Assembly: GCA_963662175.1 (NCBI GenBank)
Contig: OY759218.1
Location: 23,396,051 to 23,460,050 of the forward strand
DNA length: 64,000 bases
Direction of reading: 5' to 3'
Source of the DNA: Aradus depressus
Taxonomy: Eukaryota; Arthropoda; Insecta; Hemiptera; Aradidae
Shown here: in pieces, positions 57,401 through 64,000 of the stretch
How positions within the stretch are numbered: position 1 is the stretch's first letter
How the letters are laid out: every line of letters starts with the position of its first letter
Notes under the pieces: model-generated
Database searches by the model: none
What the model was told of the DNA's origin: nothing
The model's input: the letters and a program-made list of their open reading frames with translations, nothing else
Made by a program: the position numbers and the translations under genes

Positions 57401-60400
57401 CCGTATAAGAGGTTTCTACTGTATCTCTTTGGTATATTTTTGTGTATTCTATAAGCCTACATCTTGCAGTTTTATATTAGTAAACTCTTATTTAGAACTA
57501 TTTTTGTTCCTCTTTTAAAATTATATTTTTACCATCTGGGAGCAGGGCTGCACACGGATAAATCGACGGATAATATATGTATATATATAATAAGTATATG
57601 TATATATTTTGTCCCTATAGAACTGTTTAGTGATAAGAAAAACATTTAGCAGGAATATTGATAAATTAAAACATTAAATCAAAAGCTTGACAATTCACTC
57701 GTGCCTTAAAGTGGCTTTTCACGCATGGAATAATTTCTGTATTTATTTTTAGTATTGTTATTTTTTTAAAGGCAACCATTTTCAATTTCCTTTTTTTTTC
57801 CTTAGAAATATAGTCTTATGTATTTTCGGCAAATCTTCAAGAGGTGTCCACATTTTTTCGACGATATTTCAGGTCGATTTCATGCCCCTTCATCAGGTCA
57901 CAATAAACCTGCTAAAAAAATTATATATTATAAGAAAAAAAAAAAAAAATGTGGAATAGATAATATTTCAGGAAACGAAGTGTCTTTCATTTATAGACAC
58001 AAGCTAATAACCACTTTTATCGTCGTTGTCTCTCCTGAAACAGATATAAATCAAATAGTTTATAAATGGACAATGTTTAAGAGATTTTTAGGGTATGTGA
58101 AATAAAATCGGAAAAAAGTGGACACCTCTGATAGATTTGTCGAAAATATGGTACATCAAGAGGCCTAAAAAAGCACAAATAGAGTCAGCTTCTTATTTCG
58201 TTTCTTTGTATTTTATAAAAAAATAAAAGGGCGCCGATAGCTCAGTGGTATGCATGCTTGCCATTCGAGCTCAAGATCGTGGGTTTGAAACCCGATCGAG
58301 GCCCTTATGTTTATTTTATCTGGGAGGTAAAATAAACTTGAGCACGCCATCCTTCGGATGGGACGTTAAGCGATTGTCCCGAGTCTGTACGATGTCAGGT
58401 ACTCGTTAAATACCCCTGCCCTAGGTGAATAAATATTTAGGGTAGGCAAAATTTAGGACTCCCACATTAGAGTCGTTTCCGTCCTTTCTGTTGTCTCTGT
58501 AAGAGGGTCATGCTGTCCTGTATGTTGGTGGGGTCGTATCCATGGTCATGAAGGTGATTACTAAAGTTTGAGTTTCGTTTGTTGAGTCTGAATGAACGTA
58601 AGTGTTCTGAAAATCTCGTTTTGAGTGTTCGTCCTGTAGGTATGTGGTTGCAGGTACATGACAGTTTGTATACGCCACTCGTGTCCAAAGTATCTGTTTT
58701 GACTATGTTGGTATTTAAGTTATGCCGTAATGTGTTTCTGTTTCTGTGAAAGTGAATATGCAACGTGGTGTTGGCTGTTGGTTAGATTCTGTGTGCTATT
58801 GTTTGTTATTGTATTATGTTATGTATTGTAGTTTGTCTATTGTATGTTATATATTGTAGTTTGTCTGTTGTTGTGCGTGTATAGCCGTCGTTGTAGGCTA
58901 TGTCGTAGATTGTGTTCAATTCTATGTCGTAGTTGTCTATAGTCAGAGGTTTATTCTTCAGTCTGTGTATCATGTGTCGGAACGCCACAAGTTTGTGTTG
59001 TCAGGAAGTGGTTAGACGAAGACTATCCCAAAAGATGGACAGGGAGAGGAGAGGTAAATTGGCCCCAATATCTAGAGTTCCCCACAGTAGTGTCCACCAG
59101 AGTAACGAAAGTGCGCTCTGGTTGTAGGCGATATGATCTCGTAGTTAAAACCCGGGCATGAGTCATAATAACTAACTACTAAAAAAATAAAATATTTTTT
59201 AATTAAAGTTTAATTTAATGAAGATGTCTATAATGTTGATCAAGAGGTTTAGCACACCACAGTATAACCAATAACCACAATTTTGATTTCAATAATTATA
59301 AAATTTTAGATATAGAAGAAAATAATTCGAAAAGACGACACTTGGAATCCATTTACATTACTAATAATAACGAGGAATCGGTTAATTACAAAAGTGACTT
59401 AAAAACAATTGGCCAACATTACGTAGAAATTTTAAATATTATTAAAACATAAAATAATGAAATAGATAATAAATGGAATCGATATCATTTTAGGATGATC
59501 GATTTCAATACTAACCACACTCTCACTATTTACATTTAGTTGGATTCGTGTGTCCATTTGTTTATTAATAAGTACATTAGAAAGTTTGTATTGCACTCTG
59601 AATTCGAAATGAGCAGTAAATTTTATGAATTTCTGCTGAATGTTTGGAAGATACTCATTGAGACACATTGTAGTGGATGCGGATATTAATTGTTTTGACT
59701 ACCCTCAGAAGAATGATAAGGTGAATGTTTGTTATTTTCGTTAATTGTTTTCTCTTAATAATTGTTTTTAGTTGTTCCTTGATTGATTAATATAAGTATC
59801 AATATGTTATAAAAATCAGACATTTCTACAAGTTGTAATGGTCCTGAAGATGGAGTTATAGCTCCGAAACGTTGACCTAACTGAAAAAATAAAAATATAT
59901 ACATCGAAGATTTGTCACTACTCACCCCTCTTGATCAATAAAAAATTTTTTTCTGCACATTTTCGGACTATTTGACGTTTATCTATTTGTTCATATTTTA
60001 TCGTTATATTTTAACCCATTTCGAAGCTTTTGGGGGAACTGTACATATTTAGGCTTAACTTTTAAATGCTATCAGACTCGTGCAGGAAAGGCCGGTTTCA
60101 ACGACGATTTATTTTATTAACAAACATTATAAATTAAACTAAATTATAAATGATAAAATTAGCCGGGATTTGAACCCAGGATTTTCTCATTAACAAGAAG
60201 ACGCCTTGACCACTTTCAATTTTTATTACAATTTTTGTATTATTTCTTTTTTTCTTTTTTTCATGACTATTTTTTAACTAGTAGTTAGGCTTCGTATACT
60301 ACGTAATATCCTTACAATTGCTGAAACCTTATTCTATTTATTTTGATTTCCTAAACAAGTTAACAATGATGTCAAGAAATCAGGAAGAATGTTTGGAACA

Positions 60401-63400
60401 TTAATTATTTTAAGCTTTTTGTATGTTGTAAGAAATTTCATGAAGTGCACTGTTTTGGCAGTTTTCTTATGAATAGTCAAAAACAAAAATGTGAACATAC
60501 TAAAGCTTTATCCTAGTTGGTCTTATCTCAGATAAAACGAAGATATATATATATATATATATATATAAATATAGAGTGGACACCAGCATTTTGAAAATAA
60601 TTGTAAATAACATTGTAAATATGAGTTATTTAAAAAAATTATTTTCCCTTCCTATTCTAATTTATTTATTTTATTCCGTTTTTTTTACATGATATCTTGT
60701 TTTGTTAAGTCATCGCATAGAATGTGGCTTGTAATAATTTAAAACTGTTGTTTTTATATCGCTTTATTTTGATTAACACTCGAAAAACAAAATTGATCAG
60801 AATAGAGACAACAATTAATACTTTCTGATCATCCCCCCCCCCCCCCCCCCCACCCCCCCCCCACCCTTAAAACCAACTCTAACTGTTTTTGTTTTTATGA
60901 TTGATATTTGTTAATGAAGGAATAATATATTATCAGGTATTATTAGAATAAGGGTGCTGGTAGCTCAGAGGTAGCGCGCTAGCCTAATGAAGCTATTTTT
61001 GATATATATATATATGAACTATTTTGTAAATGTTTCGCAGGTGAAGAGCCCGGTATACATCGATGGTCTGACCAGTAAGAAAGCTGCTGACGTTTTGGCC
61101 CTCTACCGAGAAGAGAACAAGGTTATCGGAGCAGTGATGGCGTCCTCTCTCGGGATCGACATCTTTTCAGCCTCTGTGGAGACAGTCAAAGATCCTCCCC
61201 TCAGGCCAAACTCTTCACTCCATATGATACAGTTGTTGGCTGAGTAAGTTATTCTGTATATAATTAAGGTTAATAATTCAGCTATTATATAAAATAACTG
61301 ATATATGTGGGAGCGACCATTCGAGGTGGTAACATGTGGGTAATTGTACTATCAAAGTGATCTTTTGATGTGAACATTTGTGTATTTATTTTATTTTATA
61401 GTTTGATAATGTAACAGTGACCATAAGGTTTGTAAATTTAATGAATAATCTGTGTGCCCGGCTTCCCAAGAACAAGATACTTATATTGAAAGTAATCAGG
61501 AGTATAAGAATTGATTTTAAAAGCGATATAAATTCACATTGTCTAGTATGAACGAAACTTTTTATTTCGTTGTTGGCGAGGCTTAGGGTGTCCTCCAAGA
61601 TTGAAAAGGATTTAAAGAGAAGAAATATTGTGTTTACGAGGGGAACCATCGAAGATGAAAGATGAAAATATATATATTTTTTAATATGATTAAATGGGAA
61701 TTGATATGAGCATTGGTGAGTTAGATAGTTCCTTTAGACTTCAGGAAAACCCAGGCCAATTATCATAGAATTTGTATTGTAATGGAAGAAAATAGCTATA
61801 TTGAGAAGTAGAAGCAAGCTTACCGGTTTCGGCATTACTGTATCGTCAGGTTTAGTTATAAACTAAGTGGGAACTTCAATGTCAAAAAGAACTATGTTTT
61901 ATTTATCAGAGTGACCACTTTCTGAAAAACTGGGAAAAGTCAGGGAATTTAGGTAGTCAGGGAAGTGTCAGGGAATTTTTTCATCCATAATATTCAAATT
62001 TTATTCTCATGAAAATCCCATCAGTCAAAATGCGTTTAAATTCTCGACCTATTCGGAAGTTCTTGACTTGGGAATCGATTTTAATGATTTTTGTTTTAAA
62101 TACTCAGATCAATGAGCTCTGAAATATGCAAATTCTTTATTTGTTGCAATAAATATTTATTTTATGAAAGAGCTATTTTTTCATCCTTTTCACTCAAATA
62201 TCTCGAAAAATACGCTTCATTTATTGAGACAAATATCAAATTGTTTTGCAGAATCGTTAGAAGAAGAAAATTAACTTTGAAGTAGCTCTTTACGCTGAAT
62301 AGTTCATGAGATATTAATTTTTTAAGTTAAATGAATTTCAACAATTTCTTGTGAGTGTACAGGTTGAATAAGAATGGCCAATGAAAAGACACTGTTAAAA
62401 TGAAATTCTCTCCATTTCTATGTGTGATTTTGTCACACGGTAATGCTTTCTCTGAGAGAGGATTTTCAATAAATACAGAAATTGTAATTGACAACCTTCC
62501 CAAGCAATCTCTAATTGCGCAAAGGCAAGTGTACGATGCAATTGTGTATCATGGCGGGATACTAAAATAGAAATTACTAAAAAAAGTATTCATGCGGCTC
62601 GAAATGCACATGATTTATATCAAGATACAAAGTCAAGATTGAAAATAGAAAAACGTAAAGCTACAGATGAAAAAAAGAAACTAAATACTAAAATACAAAA
62701 AAATATTAGACAACGCCAGGCATGAAATCGAAGAATTAGAAGAGCAAATAAAGAAACTCGCTTAAGTAAAATTTATGAATACTCTATCCCTTGAAGTATT
62801 ACTTGCAATAATAAATAATTACAATTATAATTTATTTTCTAGTTTGAAGTCATTAAAATTAAGTGTGTTACCAATAACTGCATTTGGTGTTTTTTCTTTA
62901 TACATATTATACCTACCTCAAATTCCACTTCTATAGTATCAGTTCTTGTTTAATGAGATAAATCTATGTGGTGTATATTTATAGTGTTTTTCTGTGATCT
63001 CGATATGCATGCAATTATGTGTAGTTTCATGATATAACGTAAAGCCATGGAAAAAAAAAAACCAAATAAAAACCGGGAAAAGTCAGGGAAATTTAGTCTT
63101 GAGAAAAAGTGGCTACCATTTTTATAGAACGTTTTCAAAATATGTCCGCGTTTCTCATATTTGAAGTAGCTCAGCATATCATGGAGCTAAGTTACATTCT
63201 TTGTTTCAGGGGATACCTACAAGTGACTGGAAGCGACAACTGTACGTACACCAGTAAACAGAAGGCAACTGGGAAAGGAGATTTTAGAAAAATTCCCAGG
63301 GGAGTAAACGGTGTAGAAGACAGGATGTCAGTGACCTGGGAGAAGGGAGTGGAGTCAGGAGCGATGGACCCTCAGCAGTTCGTCGCAGTCACCAGCTCAA

Positions 63401-63435
63401 ACGCTGCCAAAATATTCAATATCTATCCACGCAAG
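44299..63435 (+). CDS. CRMP: Dihydropyrimidinase / collapsin response mediator protein gene, 3' part outside the window
   Basis: Dihydropyrimidinase opens reduced pyrimidine rings in base catabolism; CRMPs are its catalytically dead relatives that bind tubulin in neurons. Nine exons join in phase to 393 codons of an expected ~590. The start [20 protein letters not shown] is diagnostic. Metal and carbamate residues: DPHTH (exon 4), [11 protein letters not shown]ys (exon 6), MVHAENG His (exon 6) and GSDNC Asp (exon 9) are all present. The exon-8 His (human Y-I-V-H-V-M-S) reads YIDGLTS instead. In Drosophila one gene makes both proteins by alternative splicing; here only the non-catalytic version of exon 8 was seen. 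The 38-codon exon 7 is duplicated. ATG at 44299 or 44311; 44311 fits the usual MS..PVKKVP start. Confidence 0.9.
44450..44544 (+). CDS. CRMP: CRMP exon 2
   Basis: Acceptor ACTTTTCAG, donor GTAAAA, ends in phase 2. Encodes [15 protein letters not shown] and [10 protein letters not shown], the small beta-sandwich domain. Confidence 0.9.
44628..44701 (+). CDS. CRMP: CRMP exon 3
   Basis: Acceptor TTTTCAG, ends in phase 1 before GTGTGT. Encodes [20 protein letters not shown] and YVLP. Confidence 0.9.
44702..47719. other. CRMP intron 3, no element recognised
   Basis: About 3 kb, AT-rich, with a moderately GC-rich block at 46800-47280. Two minus ORFs there (62 and 65 codons) have no recognisable domain. 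Confidence 0.5.
47720..47830 (+). CDS. CRMP: CRMP exon 4 (HxH motif)
   Basis: Acceptor ATTTCAG, donor GTAAGT. Encodes [11 protein letters not shown], the two metal-binding histidines, then [18 protein letters not shown]. Confidence 0.9.
47831..49316. repeat. CRMP intron 4 with second hairpin repeat
   Basis: 48584-48960 begins CCCAGCATATAGGGAAGTTA TTGTAATATTGTAATCCG and is followed by ~120 bp units (CTCATTAACGAATGGTCATA / GCTCAAACAGATGGTCGGAT). The remainder is not recognised. Confidence 0.5.
49317..49444 (+). CDS. CRMP: CRMP exon 5
   Basis: Acceptor TTTCAG, donor GTACGT. Encodes [19 protein letters not shown], then [16 protein letters not shown]. Confidence 0.9.
49513..51093. mobile_element. 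1.58-kb element with ~170-bp TIRs
   Basis: The left arm starts TTTGCTATCTACTGGATTAG and goes through TTTTTTGTAGTTCGCTCT, TGTAGATCAT and ATTTTCTACGA to GTGATATATAAGNGGCGTAG-like sequence at about 49678. The right arm from about 50930 is its inverted, ~80% similar partner ending CCAATCAAATGGATAGCAAA. It holds a hairpin-family copy and lies 68 bp after CRMP exon 5. No transposase. Confidence 0.8.
49973..50690 (-). repeat. Hairpin-family element, complete
   Basis: Tail CCCCGGCTATTCGAAGTTTA at about 49977, five degenerate units, head TTGGGGAAGTACTTAGCCGG TGATTCGCTGACGAC ending at about 50686. Confidence 0.8.
51094..52879. other. CRMP intron 5, no element recognised
   Basis: AT-rich. A near-direct repeat of AAAACGACGGATGT / AAACGACGTATGT with a distant inverted partner (GACGTCCGTCGTTTTTTTCC at 52490) suggests a degraded inverted-repeat element at about 51930-52520. 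Confidence 0.4.
52880..53270 (-). pseudogene. Non-LTR retrotransposon fragment (before RT domain)
   Basis: Minus strand reads [35 protein letters not shown], then [40 protein letters not shown]. The [16 protein letters not shown] block is the start of the reverse transcriptase in insect non-LTR elements. Truncated on both sides; it ends 55 bp before CRMP exon 6. Confidence 0.75.
53326..53499 (+). CDS. CRMP: CRMP exon 6 (carbamate Lys and second His)
   Basis: 58 codons, acceptor TTTAG, donor GTATGT, phase 0 to 0. Contains [12 protein letters not shown] (the lysine carboxylated in active enzymes) and [15 protein letters not shown]. Confidence 0.92.
53745..53890 (+). repeat. Hairpin-family head fragment
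   Basis: GTCGGTAAATCAACCGCAAT, GTACTTCCCCAGCACGAATT, then one unit. Confidence 0.65.
53891..54601. other. CRMP intron 6 with T42 tract
   Basis: Poly-T of about 42 at 54439-54480; otherwise not recognised. Confidence 0.6.
54602..54829 (+). repeat. Exon-7 duplication, copy a
   Basis: 228 bp: 32 bp of intron, the exon and 82 bp of following intron match 57163-57382, the only large difference being AGAGATTT missing from the second copy. Confidence 0.92.
54634..54747 (+). CDS. CRMP: CRMP exon 7, copy a
   Basis: 38 codons, phase 0 to 0, acceptor ATTCTCTAG, donor GTAACT. Encodes [20 protein letters not shown], then [18 protein letters not shown], the conserved GPEGHE..RPE..EAEAV..A block. Confidence 0.9.
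54830..56511. other. CRMP intron, no element recognised
   Basis: AT-rich; a short GGGAGGGGGGGAG patch at 55550. Plus ORFs at 55630 and 55905 have no domain. Confidence 0.5.
56515..56590. repeat. Small foldback with hammerhead-like motifs
   Basis: CCGGTTTCGACATTACGTCA GATTTAGT on the left mirrors ACTAAATCTGACGGGAGTAA TGCCCAAGAAAT on the right. Confidence 0.6.
56630..56820 (+). mobile_element. SINE B, plus strand
   Basis: GGGCCATATGGGCTAGAACT, box B GGGTTTGAATCCTGCCCGG and GAGAGTTTTATTTCATAGTT as in the copy at 22185; ends in a C-rich tract. Confidence 0.75.
56869..57005 (+). repeat. Direct repeat, copy 1 (partner 57943-58085)
   Basis: Shared words ATGTGGAATAGACAATATTT, ACAAGCTAATAACCACTTTT and CTGAAACAGATATAAAT. 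Spans the exon-7b duplication. Confidence 0.75.
57071..57158 (+). repeat. 88-bp direct repeat left of exon 7b
   Basis: AAACCTGTTTCCATATAAGA .. TCTTGCAATTTTATATT; copy at 57391-57478 differs at three positions. Confidence 0.92.
57163..57382 (+). repeat. Exon-7 duplication, copy b
   Basis: 220 bp, near-identical to 54602-54829 and enclosed by the 88-bp direct repeats. Confidence 0.92.
57195..57308 (+). CDS. CRMP: CRMP exon 7, copy b (duplicate)
   Basis: Identical to copy a except one base (GTA to ATA, Val to Ile at codon 6), with the same acceptor and donor. Either copy joins exons 6 and 8 in frame; using both would add 38 residues to the barrel. Confidence 0.85.
57391..57478 (+). repeat. 88-bp direct repeat right of exon 7b
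   Basis: Partner of 57071-57158, offset 320 bp. Confidence 0.92.
57479..58228 (+). repeat. CRMP intron with direct repeat copy 2 and a PLE-end motif
   Basis: 57943-58085 is the partner of 56869-57005. At 57868-57900 the minus strand has GACCTGATGAAGGGGCATGA AATCGACC, a CTGATGA..GAAA motif like those at PLE ends. Confidence 0.6.
58229..59178 (+). mobile_element. SINE A interrupted by a PLE fragment
   Basis: The best SINE A head: box A GATAGCTCAGTGGTATGCAT and box B GGGTTTGAAACCCG, body to 58470. The 3' body resumes at 59081 (CCCACAGTAG) and ends CCCGGGCATGAGTCATAA. CCCACATTAG at 58461-58470 and CCCACAGTAG at 59081-59090 look like a 10-bp target duplication around the insert. Confidence 0.88.
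58471..58988 (-). pseudogene. Penelope-like element fragment with degraded GIY-YIG
   Basis: Minus strand: [20 protein letters not shown] .. [14 protein letters not shown], then after breaks [32 protein letters not shown] and [17 protein letters not shown] plus a changed YIG (IPTG) and the H..NHL end are GIY-YIG hallmarks. Broken by shifts and cut at the SINE boundary. Confidence 0.75.
59252..59452 (+). pseudogene. Penelope-like element, extreme C-terminus
   Basis: Reads [20 protein letters not shown], then RRHLESIYI and [18 protein letters not shown] before TAA. The ALANHSI..HNFDFNNVKIL part of the relic at 3779-4156 is its close relative. Just the last ~65 codons remain. Confidence 0.8.
59453..59830. 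other. Likely PLE 3' untranslated region
   Basis: AT-rich DNA joining the PLE C-terminus to the hammerhead-like motif; no ORF on the plus strand. Confidence 0.5.
59831..59882 (+). ncRNA. Hammerhead ribozyme-like motif
   Basis: Stem I GGTC (59840-59843) / GACC (59874-59877), extended outside by AGTT/AACT; core CTGAAGA (59844-59850); stem II GGAG/CTCC; core GAAAC (59866-59870); then palindromic ACGT and U59873 as the likely cleavage base. One U (59851) is unpaired next to stem II, unlike the textbook core. PLE termini are known to carry hammerheads, and this lies 380 bp after a PLE stop codon. Confidence 0.6.
59940..60950. other. CRMP intron, simple repeats
   Basis: (TA)n at 60541-60567 and a C-rich tract at 60831-60862. 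At 60172 GGATTTGAACCCAGGATTTT .. looks like a lone box-B piece of a SINE (minus). Confidence 0.5.
60951..60984 (+). mobile_element. SINE A head fragment
   Basis: GGGTGCTGGTAGCTCAGAGG TAGCGCGCTAGCCT is the box-A head; it stops 56 bp before CRMP exon 8. Confidence 0.6.
61041..61243 (+). CDS. CRMP: CRMP exon 8 (non-catalytic version)
   Basis: 203 nt, acceptor TTTCGCAG, donor GTAAGT, ends in phase 2. Reads [40 protein letters not shown], then [16 protein letters not shown]. The positions of the ligand His and of the GTDGTHYW segment of active enzymes are changed. Confidence 0.88.
61244..63209. other. CRMP intron 8
   Basis: A minus-strand CCTGACGAT..ATGCCGAAACC motif lies at 61822-61850. GAAAAGTCAGGGAATTTAG occurs at 61936 and again at 63077, about 1.14 kb apart, possible ends of an element. 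No alternative catalytic exon 8 was found here. Confidence 0.5.
63210..63435 (+). CDS. CRMP: CRMP exon 9
   Basis: 226 nt, acceptor GTTTCAG, donor GTATCC, phase 0 at the end. Encodes [53 protein letters not shown], very close to the family consensus. The next exon is beyond the window. Confidence 0.93.
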
Positions 63436-63611
63436 GTATCCTATCATATATCATTTTAGCAGTCTACTACGTATGTACCAAACTGCAGGACAAATCTATT
63501 AGGTCAAAATACAAACAAAACTTGAGGAACGCTTGTTTCTTGGAAAAGTTGATGGAAGAAAACAAAAAAAACAATGGAGGACCCATGTTTGTCCGTTCTT
63601 GATACCTCCAT

Positions 63612-64000
63612 TTTACTTCTCCAGCTATACGAATTATAGGAGAAGTTATATAATCAATCAGAAACTCGATGCGGAGTTTCCCGACCTCTTGATTCCAAAA
63701 ATGAAAAAAAAAAAGTTTTTCTGTGAACACAATAACTCCCGTTAGAATGAATGTATCGACTCGAAATTTTATATATGTATCCTGAAGGACGGCACATATT
63801 GATATTCAGCCGAATTGGCCAAAGGAAAGGGTGGAGGCTTAGTGCAAGAACTCTAATAACAGCCGTTGTAATGAATGTATTGATACGAAACTTCATGTGT
63901 AAATTCAAAGTCCTCTAAGGACGACACCTATTGATTTTCAACTAAATCAGCCAAAGAAAAGAAGGGATAATGAGAGAGGCTTAACGCAAAAACTCTAATA
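63612..64000 (-). repeat. Hairpin-family element, cut by window end
   Basis: Tail ACTTCTCCAGCTATACGAAT TATAGGAGAAGT then units with GAATGAATGTATCGACTCGA and GAATGTATTGATACGAAACT. Confidence 0.8.

Noticed and set aside
58229..58305. Genuine tRNA gene
   Set aside because: Box A and B are present but the sequence continues into a body shared by several other copies, so it is the head of SINE A.

Overview
This is a eukaryotic, AT-rich, repeat-laden window, almost certainly from an insect or another arthropod. The evidence is two intron-rich animal genes with GT-AG introns, insect-type Ty3/gypsy, Penelope-like (PLE), Tigger/pogo, PIF/Harbinger, hAT and Helitron elements, and tRNA-derived SINEs. 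There are no operons or bacterial features. The exact order cannot be fixed by eye.

Host genes. Two conserved genes lie head to head. On the minus strand (coding 31910-42749) is the WASH-complex subunit FAM21/WASHC2, reconstructed as ten exons that stay in frame to a stop codon; only the first coding exon is missing. On the plus strand (44299-63435, running off the right edge) is a dihydropyrimidinase/CRMP amidohydrolase gene, with nine consecutive exons that join in frame to 393 codons. One of its exons (38 codons) is present twice, at 54634-54747 and 57195-57308, differing by one base. Its exon 8 lacks a family metal-binding histidine, suggesting the non-catalytic CRMP form.

Mobile DNA by region. 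1-3769: the 3' part of a Ty3/gypsy element with a textbook -1 frameshift heptamer at the gag-pol junction, a one-base break in pol, and a 3' LTR. 3779-4156: PLE GIY-YIG relic. 4955-7267: broken Tigger transposon. 8-17 kb: MITEs, a Harbinger derivative inside a DUF7869-like pseudogene, and hammerhead-like repeats. 17.4-21.8 kb: a 141-bp satellite array of about 27 units that is stop-free on both strands over long stretches. 22-31 kb: SINEs, hAT and Harbinger MITEs, a large foldback and a short Helitron. 32-42 kb: FAM21 introns with a Harbinger element, a 72-bp perfect palindrome, a minisatellite and a PLE. 44-64 kb: CRMP introns with a long-TIR element, an RT fragment, PLEs and SINEs.

Two recurring themes are not explained by ordinary annotation. 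The first is a dispersed family ('hairpin family' below) with a terminal hairpin of the form ACTTCCCC..GGGGAAGT and internal degenerate units; its expansion appears to have produced the 141-bp satellite. The second is a set of hammerhead-ribozyme-like motifs (CTGANGA..stem..GAAAC). The best is at 59831-59882, downstream of a PLE relic, and several others sit as divergent pairs in the arms of foldbacks.
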